Shown here piece by piece: positions 48,827 through 57,937 of a stretch of 64,000 nt of DNA (position 1 is its first letter; each line of letters starts with the position of its first letter). Source of the stretch: an uncultured Oscillospiraceae bacterium (GTDB lineage: Bacteria > Bacillota > Clostridia > Oscillospirales > Oscillospiraceae); contig CANQTO010000002.1 of the NCBI GenBank assembly GCA_947626785.1, positions 1-64,000 on the forward strand, given 5' to 3'. A model generated the notes under the pieces. The model did no database searches, was not told the DNA's origin, and saw nothing but the letters and a program-made list of their open reading frames with translations. The position numbers were made by a program, and so were the translations under genes.

Positions 48827-51800
48827 ATGATCGATTTTCTGATGATCTCTACACGGGCGACCAAACGCGGGGTCATCGAGATCTACCCGAAATTCATCAT
48901 CCGCAACCCCAGCGAACACCTGATGATACGGGGCGGGGATTTTTACGCGATATGGATGGAGGACAGAGGGCTTTGGTCGACCAACGAGCAGGACGCGCTG
49001 GACCTGATCGACCGGGAGCTTGACCGGTATGCAAAGGAGCACGGCCCGGAGATAGCCGGAGGCTACAAGGTGATGCACATGTGGGACGCCGAGAGCGGCA
49101 TGATCGACGTGTGGCACAAGTATTGCCAGAGGCAGATGCGGGACTCCTTTCACATGCTGGACGAAAAGCTGAACTTCTCCAACTCGGAGACTTCCCGGAA
49201 GGACTATGCCAGCAAGCGCCTGCCCTATCCCCTGGAGGAAGGGGAGACAAAAGCCTGGGACCGGCTGTTGAGCGTTTTATATTCGGAGGAAGAGCGTCGG
49301 AAAATCGAATGGGCGATCGGGGCCATCGTGTCCGGCGAGAGCAAGCGGCTGCAAAAATTCATGGTGTTTTACGGGGCGCCCGGAACGGGCAAATCTACTA
49401 TCCTGGACATCATACAGCAGCTTTTTGACGGATATACGGGCACGTTCAACGCCAAGGACCTGGGCTCGGCAAGCAACAGCTTCGCGCTGGAGGCATTCAA
49501 AGCAAACCCGCTGGTGGCGATCCAGCATGACGGGGACCTGAGCCGGATCGAGGACAATTCAAGGCTCAATTCCCTGGTGAGCCACGAGATGATGACGGTG
49601 AACGAGAAGTTCAAATCCGCCTACGCCAGCCGGTTCAAATGCTTTCTGTTCATGGGCACTAACAAGCCGGTGCGGATCACCGACGCGAAGAGCGGCCTGA
49701 TACGGCGAATGATCGACGTGTCGCCGACAGGAGACCGGCTGGAGGCTTCGGAGTACAGGAGGCTGATGAAGCAGATCAGCTTCGAGCTGGGGGCCATCGC
49801 CTGGAAATGCCAGGAGGTCTTTCTGGACCAGCCGGATCTGTACGACGACTATATTCCGCTGAACATGCTTGGGGCCAGCAACGACTTCTACAACTTTGTG
49901 CTGGACTCCTGGGCGGTGTTCAAGAAGAACGACTCCGTCAGTCTGAAAGCGGCCTGGGCCATGTACAAGACCTACAACGAGGACGCGAACGTGGCCTATC
50001 CCTACTCCCAGAGACTGTTTAAGGAGGAGCTTAAGAGCTACTTCAAGGACTACAAGGAGCGGGAGACGCTGCCGGACGGGAGCCGGGTACGGAGCTGGTA
50101 CACAGGCTTTCGGGCGGACAAGTTTGAGGAAAAGCCGCCGGAAAAGGAAGCGGAGAGCCGGTCCGGATGGCTGGAGCTGAAGGAGCAGCCGTCGCTTTTA
50201 GACGAGATGCTGAAGGACTGCCCGGCTCAGTACGCCAGCCAGAACGGAGCTCCTGTGAGAAAGTGGGCCAACGTCCACACCACCTTGAAGGAGCTGGACA
50301 CGGGTAAGGTCCATTATGTGAGGCCCCAGGAAAACCACATCGTCATCGACTTCGACCGGCGTGGGAAGGACGGGAGCAAGAGCTATGAAAGGAACGCGGA
50401 GGAGGCCGAAAAGCTGCCGCCCACCTACGCCGAAGTGAGCAAGAGCGGCGAGGGGCTGCACCTGCATTATATTTACACAGGCGACGTGAGCCGGCTGAGT
50501 TCCGTGTTCGGAGATCAGATCGAGGTAAAGGTGTTCACCGGGAACAGCAGCCTGAGACGGCGGCTGAGCAAATGCAACGCGCTCCCGGTGGCGGTACTGA
50601 GCCACGGTCTGCCGCTGAAGGAGGAAAAGAAGATTGTAAATTTCAAATCGGTACAGAGTGAAAAAGGGATCCGGGCAGGTATCGAGAAAAACCTGGCCAA
50701 AGAGGTCCACGCCTACACCAAGCCCAGCATCGATATGATTGCCAAGATCCTGGAGGACGCTTATGCGGACGAGAACCTGAGCTACGACGTGAGCGACATG
50801 AAGAACGCCGTGATTGGCTTCGCCAGCAAGAGCACCAACCAGGCCGCGACATGCTTAAAGGTCGTGTCCGGGATGCACTTCAAATCCCGCGACCGGGAGG
50901 AGCAGCGGCCCGCTGCCGGACCGGCTACGGACGAGGAGGCGCCCATCGTCTTTTACGACGTGGAGGTGTTCCCCAATCTGTTCCTGGTGAACTGGAAGTA
51001 CGCAGGCGAAGGCAAGCCGGTGGTGCGGATGGTGAACCCGGAGCCGGCGGAGATCGAAAAGCTCATGGCCTTTCGGCTGATCGGCTTCAACTGCCGCCGG
51101 TACGACAACCATATTTTGTACGCCAGGATGATGGGCTGGGACAACGAAAAGCTCTACAACCTGAGCCAGCGGATCGTGTCCGGAGACAGAAAGAGCTTCT
51201 TCGGGGAAGCCTACGACGTGAGCTACACGGATGTGTACGACTTCGCCTCGGCCGCCAACAAGAAGAGCCTCAAGAAGTTCGAGATCGAGCTGGGCATCCA
51301 CCACCAGGAGCTGGGCCTGCCCTGGGACAAGCCGGTGCCGGAGGAGCTTTGGCCGAAGGTGGCCGAATACTGCGACAACGATGTGCTGGCGACGGAGGCG
51401 GTGTTCAAGCACCTGTCCGCCGACTGGACGGCGCGGCAGATCCTGGCGTCCTTGGCGGGAATGACCGTAAATGACACCACCAACACCCTGACCACCAAAA
51501 TCATATTTGGCGGGGAGCGCCAGCCGCAGAAGGAGTTCCACTACAGGAACCTGGCGGAGCCGGTGATGGAGCTGGACGAGCCCACATTGGAGTTTCTGCG
51601 GAAGGCCAAGCCCGACATGATGGCCCAGAGGCACGGCGAGGCCGGGTCCCTGCTGCCATATTTTCCGGGCTATGTGTACGACAAGGGCGTGTCCACCTAC
51701 CGGGGCTATGAGATCGGCGAGGGCGGACGGGTCTACGCGGAGCCGGGTATGTACGGAAACGTCCCGGTCATCGACATAAACTCTCAGCACCCCAACAGCA

Positions 51801-52918
51801 CCATCTCGGAATGCCTGTTCGGACCAAGGTTCACGACCCGATACAAGGAGATCGTGGACGGTCGGGTGAGCATCAAGCACCAGTCCTGGGACGAAGTGAA
51901 CAACATGCTGGACGGAAAGCTGACGCCGTTTATTCAGAAGGTGCTGGACGGCGAGATGACCTCTGGAGATCTGGCGAACGCTCTGAAAACCGCCATCAAC
52001 TCGGTCTACGGCCTGACCTCGGCGTCCTTTGAAAATGCGTTCAGGGACCAGCGGAACCGGGACAACATCGTGGCCAAGCGTGGCGCCCTGTTTATGACCG
52101 ACCTGCAATTTGAGGTGGAGAAACGGGGCTTTACCGTGGCCCACATCAAGACGGACTCCATCAAGATCCCCGACGCCACCGACGAGATCATCCAATTTGT
52201 CATGGACTTCGGCAAGAAGTACGGCTACAACTTCGAGATCGAGGACGTGTACGACAAGATGTGCCTGGTGAACAAAGCCGTGTACATCGCAAGGTACAAG
52301 GAGCCGCACATCGACAAGAAGACCGGCAAGGAGGTCTGGTGGACGGCTACCGGGGAGCAGTTCGCGGTGCCCTATGTGTTCAAGAGGCTATTCAGCCGGG
52401 AGCCGGTGGTCTTTGAGGACCTGTGCGAGACCATGTCGGTCAGCAGCGCTTTATATTTGGACATGAACGAGGATCTGCCTGATGTGAGCGCCTATGAAGC
52501 CGAGCTTGACAAACGGGACTACAACAGCCGAAACCCGGACAAGCAGAAACGGCTCAACAAGGACTTTGCCTCTATGAGCGATGCCGAGCTGCAAGCGGAG
52601 ATCGCCAAGGGGCACGACTATCACTTTGTCGGCCGGGTAGGGCAATTCTGCCCGATGAAGCCCGGTACCGGCGGAGGACTGCTGCTGCGGGAGGCCAAGA
52701 CCAAGATGGTCTCTGCCGGCGGCGGAAAAGGCTACCGGTGGATGGAGTCGGAGATGGTGCGGGAGCTGCACAAGGAGGACGACATCGACCGGAGCTATTA
52801 TGACCGTCTGGCTGACGAGGCCAGAGACACGATCAGCAAATACGGGGACTTCGAGTGGTTCACCTCGGAGGACCGGTATGATATCCCGCCAGAGGGCGAC
52901 GCCCACGACGGAGCATGA
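48827..52918 (+). CDS. fused SF3 helicase, AEP primase and family B DNA polymerase
   Basis: 1,363 residues. (1) Residues 140-340: D5/SF3-like helicase, Walker A GAPGTGKST at 183-191, sensor-like FLFMGTNKPVRI. (2) Residues 455-600: archaeo-eukaryotic primase-like fold, IDFD at 507-510 and SKSGEGLHLHY at 538-548. (3) Residues 700-870: 3'-5' exonuclease, DVE at 711-713, GFNCRRYDNH at 753-762, YCDND at 848-852. (4) Residues 960-1200: family B palm/fingers, motif A DINSQHPNS (983-991), motif B KTAINSVYG (1054-1062), motif C KTDS (1108-1111). So helicase, primase and proofreading polymerase lie on one chain. The start ATG has no strong Shine-Dalgarno. Confidence 0.85.
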   Translation: MIDFLMISTRATKRGVIEIYPKFIIRNPSEHLMIRGGDFYAIWMEDRGLWSTNEQDALDLIDRELDRYAKEHGPEIAGGYKVMHMWDAESGMIDVWHKYCQRQMRDSFHMLDEKLNFSNSETSRKDYASKRLPYPLEEGETKAWDRLLSVLYSEEERRKIEWAIGAIVSGESKRLQKFMVFYGAPGTGKSTILDIIQQLFDGYTGTFNAKDLGSASNSFALEAFKANPLVAIQHDGDLSRIEDNSRLNSLVSHEMMTVNEKFKSAYASRFKCFLFMGTNKPVRITDAKSGLIRRMIDVSPTGDRLEASEYRRLMKQISFELGAIAWKCQEVFLDQPDLYDDYIPLNMLGASNDFYNFVLDSWAVFKKNDSVSLKAAWAMYKTYNEDANVAYPYSQRLFKEELKSYFKDYKERETLPDGSRVRSWYTGFRADKFEEKPPEKEAESRSGWLELKEQPSLLDEMLKDCPAQYASQNGAPVRKWANVHTTLKELDTGKVHYVRPQENHIVIDFDRRGKDGSKSYERNAEEAEKLPPTYAEVSKSGEGLHLHYIYTGDVSRLSSVFGDQIEVKVFTGNSSLRRRLSKCNALPVAVLSHGLPLKEEKKIVNFKSVQSEKGIRAGIEKNLAKEVHAYTKPSIDMIAKILEDAYADENLSYDVSDMKNAVIGFASKSTNQAATCLKVVSGMHFKSRDREEQRPAAGPATDEEAPIVFYDVEVFPNLFLVNWKYAGEGKPVVRMVNPEPAEIEKLMAFRLIGFNCRRYDNHILYARMMGWDNEKLYNLSQRIVSGDRKSFFGEAYDVSYTDVYDFASAANKKSLKKFEIELGIHHQELGLPWDKPVPEELWPKVAEYCDNDVLATEAVFKHLSADWTARQILASLAGMTVNDTTNTLTTKIIFGGERQPQKEFHYRNLAEPVMELDEPTLEFLRKAKPDMMAQRHGEAGSLLPYFPGYVYDKGVSTYRGYEIGEGGRVYAEPGMYGNVPVIDINSQHPNSTISECLFGPRFTTRYKEIVDGRVSIKHQSWDEVNNMLDGKLTPFIQKVLDGEMTSGDLANALKTAINSVYGLTSASFENAFRDQRNRDNIVAKRGALFMTDLQFEVEKRGFTVAHIKTDSIKIPDATDEIIQFVMDFGKKYGYNFEIEDVYDKMCLVNKAVYIARYKEPHIDKKTGKEVWWTATGEQFAVPYVFKRLFSREPVVFEDLCETMSVSSALYLDMNEDLPDVSAYEAELDKRDYNSRNPDKQKRLNKDFASMSDAELQAEIAKGHDYHFVGRVGQFCPMKPGTGGGLLLREAKTKMVSAGGGKGYRWMESEMVRELHKEDDIDRSYYDRLADEARDTISKYGDFEWFTSEDRYDIPPEGDAHDGA

Positions 52919-52957
52919 CAACGACCAAAAACAAATTTTGAAAAGGAGTAAACTATC

Positions 52958-53455
52958 ATGGTCAACAGCAACATCATCTGCATCGACGACACCCGTTTCA
53001 TCTACGAGACGAATTTCTCCGGCAACTCGGACAACGACCGGTTCGGAGACACCCGCCGCAAGGCCAACATCGTCATCCCCAACCCGGACCAGGCCAAGGA
53101 GATGATCAAGAACGGCTTCAAGGTGCGCAACACCAAGCCGCGCCCGGACGACGACCCGGACGAGTTCGAGCCGGAGTTCTTCGTGACGGCCATCCTGAAG
53201 TTCCGGGACAAGAGGGGCAATCTGGTGAAGTATCCGCCCCATGTATATCTGGTGTCCGGCGACTCTGAGCCGGTGCTGCTGGACGAGGACACGGTGGGCC
53301 GCCTCGACGACATCCGGGTGAAGAACGTGAATGTGGTGCTGAACCCCTATGTGTTCGACGCAGAGAACGACGGCAAGAACCTGTACATCCGCACCATGTA
53401 TGTGGAGCAGGATCTGGACGACGATCCCTACGCGGCCCGCTATCGCCGGGTCTGA
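52958..53455 (+). CDS. likely ssDNA-binding protein
   Basis: 165 residues from ATG 52958 (AAAAGGAGTAAACTATC upstream). A beta-rich protein (EFEPEFFVTAILKFRDKRG, VYLVSGDSEPVLLDED, VKNVNVVLNPYVFDAENDGK, LYIRTMYVEQDLDDD). The layout resembles phage OB-fold binding proteins of the T7 gp2.5/DUF2815 kind. It follows the replication polyprotein and precedes the helicase, as SSB genes often do. No direct motif proves DNA binding. Confidence 0.6.
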   Translation: MVNSNIICIDDTRFIYETNFSGNSDNDRFGDTRRKANIVIPNPDQAKEMIKNGFKVRNTKPRPDDDPDEFEPEFFVTAILKFRDKRGNLVKYPPHVYLVSGDSEPVLLDEDTVGRLDDIRVKNVNVVLNPYVFDAENDGKNLYIRTMYVEQDLDDDPYAARYRRV

Positions 53456-53474
53456 ACGGCGGCGCGCAGAAAGC

Positions 53475-53504
53475 CCGGCTTCGGCTCTGTTCCGGGGCCG
53501 GGCA
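53475..53504 (+). promoter_or_regulatory. intergenic hairpin
   Basis: GCCCGGC and GCCGGGC flank a CGGCTCTGTTCCGG inner stem. There is no U-tract, so it is more likely a processing or stability element than a terminator. Confidence 0.4.
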
Positions 53505-53527
53505 AGCCTGAAACGAGGTGACATGCA

Positions 53528-54844
53528 TTGGCGATACCGCCCCTTTACGAGCATCAGCTTGAGGCTCTGAAAAAATGCGGCAGTGGAAAGGTCCTGTGCG
53601 GCAGCGTGGGCAGCGGGAAAAGCCTGACGGCTCTGGCCTGGTACTACCTGCTGGCCGAGGGCGACATAAGCTCGCTCATGGGAGAGGAGTATATTCCCAT
53701 GGACGACGACCTGCCGGACCTGTATATCATCACCACGGCTCTGAAACGGGACAGGTTCGAGTGGGAGAGAGAAATGGCGCCCTTTCTGCTGTTCACGGAG
53801 GGCGATGACCTCCTCTACCGCAACACGGTAAAGGTGGATAGCTGGAACAACATCGCCAAATATACGGGCGTGGAAAACGCCGTGTTTATATTTGACGAGC
53901 AGCGGGTCATAGGCACCGGAGCCTGGGTGCGGAGCTTTCTGAAGATAGTGAAGCACAACCAGTGGATCCTGCTGTCGGCTACGCCTGGGGATAGCTGGAG
54001 GGATTATATTCCCCTCTTCATCGCCAACGGCTTTTACCGGAGCCGGTACCAGTTCGAGAAAGAGCATGTGGTCTATTCCAAGTATGCCAAGTTCCCAAAG
54101 ATCGAGCGATATTTGGACGAGGAAAAGCTGGAGCGGCTGCGGGACAGCATTCTGATCGATATGGACTTTGAGCGGGGCGTCCGGCATGTCCACGAGGATA
54201 TCTTGGTGGACTATGACCGGGAGGCTTATAAAATGATCGAAAAGCGGCGCTGGGACGTGTATAAGAACGAGCCGATCCAGAATTACGGGGCTTTCAGCTA
54301 TGCTCTGAAACGGGCCGCCAACGACCATGAGAGCCGGCAAAGGGCCGCTCTGGACATCGCCGGACAAACGCCGAAGCTGATCCTGTTCTACAACTTTGAC
54401 TACGAGCTGGAGACCCTGCGGGAGCTTCCGTGGCCGGAGGGAACGGTGTTGGCCGAGTGGAACGGACACCGGCACCAGGAGATCCCGAAAGCGGAGCGAT
54501 GGGTCTATCTGGTGAATTACGCCGCGGGAGCGGAGGGTTGGAACTGTGTTGAGACAGACACAGTTCTTTTTTATTCCCAAAATTACAGCTACAGGACCAT
54601 GATCCAGGCGGCGGGACGGATAGACCGGCTGAATACCCCCTTTAAGGTGCTGCACTACTGGCACCTGAAAAGCCGGAGCCAGATCGACCTGGACATGGAC
54701 CGGGCATACCGCGAGAAAAAGGACTTTAACGACCGCCGGAATATCCAGAAACGGTATCCGGATTTTGAGGAGGTTGACGAGAATGAGCGAACCGAAACCG
54801 AACAGGCTGACGGGCCTGACCACAAACACGCCGGTGCTGCCTAA
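53528..54844 (+). CDS. SF2 DEAD/DEAH-like helicase
   Basis: 438 residues from TTG 53528 (AAACGAGGTGAC upstream). Motif I GSVGSGKS (25-32), motif II FDEQR (122-126; Gln in the third place of DExx), motif III LLSATPGD (148-155), motif V NYAAGAEGWN (330-339), motif VI QAAGRIDR (360-367). The family includes phage branch-migration and replication-fork helicases. It acts with the helicase-primase-polymerase two genes upstream. The C-terminal tail is acidic and overlaps the next gene by 62 bases. Confidence 0.85.
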   Translation: MAIPPLYEHQLEALKKCGSGKVLCGSVGSGKSLTALAWYYLLAEGDISSLMGEEYIPMDDDLPDLYIITTALKRDRFEWEREMAPFLLFTEGDDLLYRNTVKVDSWNNIAKYTGVENAVFIFDEQRVIGTGAWVRSFLKIVKHNQWILLSATPGDSWRDYIPLFIANGFYRSRYQFEKEHVVYSKYAKFPKIERYLDEEKLERLRDSILIDMDFERGVRHVHEDILVDYDREAYKMIEKRRWDVYKNEPIQNYGAFSYALKRAANDHESRQRAALDIAGQTPKLILFYNFDYELETLRELPWPEGTVLAEWNGHRHQEIPKAERWVYLVNYAAGAEGWNCVETDTVLFYSQNYSYRTMIQAAGRIDRLNTPFKVLHYWHLKSRSQIDLDMDRAYREKKDFNDRRNIQKRYPDFEEVDENERTETEQADGPDHKHAGAA

Positions 54845-55019
54845 CGGAACGCTGTTGGTGGGCTATGACTTCACCCACGGGGACGATCTGAACCTGCTGA
54901 CCGTGGGCAAACAGGACGCCAGCGGACGGCTGGTGATCGTGAACGCCTTTCAGGGCGAGGACGCGAAGGCCCTGTTTGAGATGCTGACGACGGTACACAA
55001 GAAGGACGAGAGCAAATGA
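54783..55019 (+). CDS. small phage protein overlapping the helicase gene
   Basis: 78 residues from ATG 54783 (GAGGAGGTTGACGAGA upstream; a longer start at 54765 lacks a ribosome site). The sequence NGTLLVGYDFTHGDDLNLLTV and LVIVNAFQGEDAKALFEML is globular. No family recognised. It overlaps the next gene by 4 bases. Confidence 0.6.
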   Translation: MSEPKPNRLTGLTTNTPVLPNGTLLVGYDFTHGDDLNLLTVGKQDASGRLVIVNAFQGEDAKALFEMLTTVHKKDESK

Positions 55020-55525
55020 TGATTGACTCATGGTTTGAATTTATAGTGCTCAGCCTGCTCGTGATCGCCTTTGGCATCATCATGTGGAACGACCAGAATG
55101 ATATTCTGTTCTTCAAAATTGCTGCTGTTGCGACCATTGTTGCCGGTATTGGTCTTGCTTTGGTCGGAGTGGCATATAGCCAGATGGAGTATGACAAAGA
55201 CGAGTCTTACACACTGACAGAAAGGAAGGAACCTGAAACCGACATTAACTTTGAGCTTGGAGCGTTGACGGCTACCAGAGGTGTGGCCGATAAGATGGAG
55301 GATCCGGATTTTGCCGCGTATGTGCTGCGGTGCCTGGGCCGTTATATTTCCTGCGACTGGGGCGAGGTCAGCAAGGCTGATTTCCAGCGAAACGACCTGG
55401 CCTTGAAAGAGGGCGACAGGATATTTGCGGTGTACGAGGACAAGGAGCACCAGGACTGGAGGATCTACATCATCACCGAATGGGACAGGAGCGCCACCAC
55501 CGTTCTATTCCCGGATGAATACTGA
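55016..55525 (+). CDS. two-helix membrane domain fused to a mobile-element DWG/TEWDRS domain
   Basis: 169 residues. The N-terminal 50 residues hold two helices (EFIVLSLLVIAFGIIMW and FFKIAAVATIVAGIGLALVG). The C-terminal part (ISCDWGEVSKADFQRNDLAL, IYIITEWDRSATTVLFPDEY) matches a small domain that I know as a stand-alone protein of about 80-100 residues in clostridial plasmids and conjugative elements. The fusion to a membrane segment is unusual. Function unknown. Confidence 0.65.
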   Translation: MMIDSWFEFIVLSLLVIAFGIIMWNDQNDILFFKIAAVATIVAGIGLALVGVAYSQMEYDKDESYTLTERKEPETDINFELGALTATRGVADKMEDPDFAAYVLRCLGRYISCDWGEVSKADFQRNDLALKEGDRIFAVYEDKEHQDWRIYIITEWDRSATTVLFPDEY

Positions 55526-55536
55526 AAAAGGAGAAA

Positions 55537-55566
55537 ATGGCAAATCTGAATAAAAGAGGCATGTAA
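55537..55566 (+). CDS. 9-residue leader peptide before nrdD
   Basis: ATG 55537 to TAA 55564 (product MANLNKRGM) has a perfect ribosome site (AAAAAGGAG) and ends 2 bases before the nrdD ATG at 55569, which itself has only a weak site (AAGAGG). Ribosomes finishing the leader could restart on nrdD, so it is a possible coupling leader. Confidence 0.5.
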   Translation: MANLNKRGM

Positions 55567-55568
55567 GA

Positions 55569-57410
55569 ATGAACAGCGAAAAGCTGGAAATGAACGAGAC
55601 CCTGTTCGGGCGCAAAGTCAAAAAGATATTTGACGACATCACCTTTTCGGACTCGGAGGACTGCGATCTGAAACGGGACAACGCCAACATCAACGGCAAC
55701 ACCGCCATGGGGGCGATGCTCCAGTACGGCTCCAACACGGCCAAGGAGTATTACCTGAGCAGCGGCATGGTGAGCCATATGGCGGCCTTTCTCCACACGC
55801 ACGGCTGGATCCATATCCATGACCTGGACTTCTACGGCTGGACCACCACCTGCACCCAGATCGAGCTGCGAAAGCTGTTCAAGGGCGGCTTCAACACCGG
55901 GCACGGGCATTTGAGAGAGCCCAGGAGCATCGGCAGCTACGCCGCCCTGGCGGCCATCGCCATCCAGAGCAACCAGAACGATCAGCACGGCGGGCAGAGC
56001 ATCATCGACTTCGACTACGCCATGGGCGACGGCGTGAAGCTGACCTATGAGCGATATTTGAAGGAGGCCGGAGAACTGGGTCTGGAGCCGGAGCGGCAAA
56101 AGGAATGGGCCATGCAGAAGACCACCAGGGACACCTATCAGGCCATGGAGGGGCTGATCCACAATCTGAACACCATGCACTCACGGGCCGGCGCGCAGGT
56201 GCCGTTCAGCTCACTGAATTACGGCATGGACAAGAGCTGGAGCGGGCGGCTGGCAGTCCAGCAGCTCTTGCTGGCGACCGAGGCCGGGCTGGGCAACGGT
56301 GAGACGCCGATATTTCCCATCCAGATCTACCGGGTTAAAGAGGGCGTCAACTTTGACCCCGGCGACCCCAACTATGACCTGTTCCAGTTGGCTATGCGCG
56401 TCAGCGCCAAAAGGCTGTTTCCCAATTTCTCGTTCTTGGACGCGCCCTTTAACCTGGCCTACTACAAGCCGGGACATCCGGAGACGGAGGTGGGCTACAT
56501 GGGCTGCCGGACACGGGTGATGGGGAACATATGCGGCGATGAAGTCGCGCCCGGACGGGGCAACCTGTCCTTTACCTCCATCAACCTGCCGAGGCTGGCT
56601 ATCGAGTCCGACGGGGACACGGAGCGGTTCTTCTACCTGCTTGGAGAGCTTCTCAAAGAGGTGATGGAGCAGCTTCTCGGCCGGTACAAGATCCAATGCG
56701 GAAGAAAAGTAAAGAATTTCCCGTTCCTCATGGGAGAGGGAGTCTGGATGGGCTCTGAAAGCCTGGGGCCGGAGGACACGTTGGAGAGTGTGCTGAAAAA
56801 CGGTACGCTCTCCATCGGTTTTATAGGGCTGGCGGAGACCTTGAAATGCCTGACGGGCAAGCACCACGGGGAGAGCGAGGAATCCCAAAAGCTGGGCCTG
56901 GCTATCGTCAGCTTTATTCGGGAGTTCTGCGATCATGCGAGCGAGGAGCTGGGTCTGAACGTGACCTGCCTGGCAACGCCCGCAGAGAGCTTGTCCGGAC
57001 GCTTTGTGAAAATGGACCGGGAGCAGTACGGCGTGATCGAGGGCGTGACAGACCGGGACTACTACACCAACAGCTTCCATGTGCCCGTATATTTCCCCAT
57101 CACGGCGGCCAGAAAGATCGACCTGGAGGCCCCGTACCACGCGCTGACCAACGCCGGGCACATCTCCTATGTGGAGCTGGACGGGGACACGGCACGGAAC
57201 CCGGAGGCTTTTGAGGCTGTGATCCGCTATATGAAGGAGCGGGGTATCGGCTACGGCAGCATCAACCATCCTGTGGACCGGGACCCGGAGTGTGGCTTTA
57301 ACGGCATTATCGGGGACGTGTGCCCATGCTGCGGCCGGAGAGAGCACAGGACTGTGACCGAACGGATCCCCAGGATCAAATTTGAAGAGAAAGGGACGGC
57401 AAGCGAATGA
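55569..57410 (+). CDS. nrdD: anaerobic ribonucleoside-triphosphate reductase, large part (class III)
   Basis: 613 residues. Without the N-terminal ATP-cone of long NrdD proteins. Probable catalytic cysteines are Cys95 (TTTCTQIEL) and Cys313 (YMGCRTRVMGN). The C-terminal zinc region is present (PECGFNG, VCPCCG). The protein then ends in a charged tail without the RxTGY glycyl-radical loop that must follow. That loop is encoded 528 bases downstream in a separate gene at 57938. The enzyme reduces ribonucleotides to deoxyribonucleotides without oxygen, supplying the viral polymerase. NrdG activase lies downstream. Confidence 0.9.
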   Translation: MNSEKLEMNETLFGRKVKKIFDDITFSDSEDCDLKRDNANINGNTAMGAMLQYGSNTAKEYYLSSGMVSHMAAFLHTHGWIHIHDLDFYGWTTTCTQIELRKLFKGGFNTGHGHLREPRSIGSYAALAAIAIQSNQNDQHGGQSIIDFDYAMGDGVKLTYERYLKEAGELGLEPERQKEWAMQKTTRDTYQAMEGLIHNLNTMHSRAGAQVPFSSLNYGMDKSWSGRLAVQQLLLATEAGLGNGETPIFPIQIYRVKEGVNFDPGDPNYDLFQLAMRVSAKRLFPNFSFLDAPFNLAYYKPGHPETEVGYMGCRTRVMGNICGDEVAPGRGNLSFTSINLPRLAIESDGDTERFFYLLGELLKEVMEQLLGRYKIQCGRKVKNFPFLMGEGVWMGSESLGPEDTLESVLKNGTLSIGFIGLAETLKCLTGKHHGESEESQKLGLAIVSFIREFCDHASEELGLNVTCLATPAESLSGRFVKMDREQYGVIEGVTDRDYYTNSFHVPVYFPITAARKIDLEAPYHALTNAGHISYVELDGDTARNPEAFEAVIRYMKERGIGYGSINHPVDRDPECGFNGIIGDVCPCCGRREHRTVTERIPRIKFEEKGTASE

Positions 57411-57934
57411 ATCTGAGCGACACAGTCGGCCTGATGATGTCCGACAACTATGAGGACCAATTCCTGGCGGAGTATGTGCAGGTAAATATTCGGTTGAACA
57501 ACCTGCTTTCCTTTATCAAAGACGGGCTATCTTATCCTGATATGAACATTATTGCCGACCAGGCAAGATATTTGACCTGGTATGAGCAAGTTCTTAAAGA
57601 GCGGGCTAAGAAAGAGGGCATCGATTTGAGTGAGGAGCACATCGAACAGGCGATCAGGTTTGTCGATTGCAGGCTGAAAGTTCCAGACCCAGCTCAGGAC
57701 GTCAATGTACTTCATACGTCAGAGGGCCGTGTCACGATGACGGTCGATGCTGAGGTCCTCAACAAGCTGCTTGCAGCGGCAACTGACCTGATGGCCAATA
57801 CATCGGACTACATGAAGTACACCGCATCGAAGATCATGCCTTTCAAGGACCGCAGAAGCAAACTGACAAAGGAGTATCTGGAAAAGGAGCTCCAGAGATT
57901 AAATGACGAAGAAAACAAGGACAAGGAGGACTGA
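57407..57934 (+). CDS. phage protein lying between the two halves of NrdD
   Basis: 175 residues from ATG 57407, overlapping nrdD by 4 bases. Helical N and C termini (YVQVNIRLNNLLSFIKDG, KLTKEYLEKELQRLNDEEN). The centre has VNVLHTSEGRVTMTVDAEVL. I do not recognise a family. It is not an intron or homing endonuclease: no LAGLIDADG, GIY-YIG or HNH motif is visible. Confidence 0.65.
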   Translation: MNLSDTVGLMMSDNYEDQFLAEYVQVNIRLNNLLSFIKDGLSYPDMNIIADQARYLTWYEQVLKERAKKEGIDLSEEHIEQAIRFVDCRLKVPDPAQDVNVLHTSEGRVTMTVDAEVLNKLLAAATDLMANTSDYMKYTASKIMPFKDRRSKLTKEYLEKELQRLNDEENKDKED

Positions 57935-57937
57935 GCC

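Noticed and set aside
57407..57934. Intron or homing endonuclease splitting nrdD
   Set aside because: No endonuclease motif, ordinary ribosome-coupled starts on both sides, and each nrdD part has its own start and stop.
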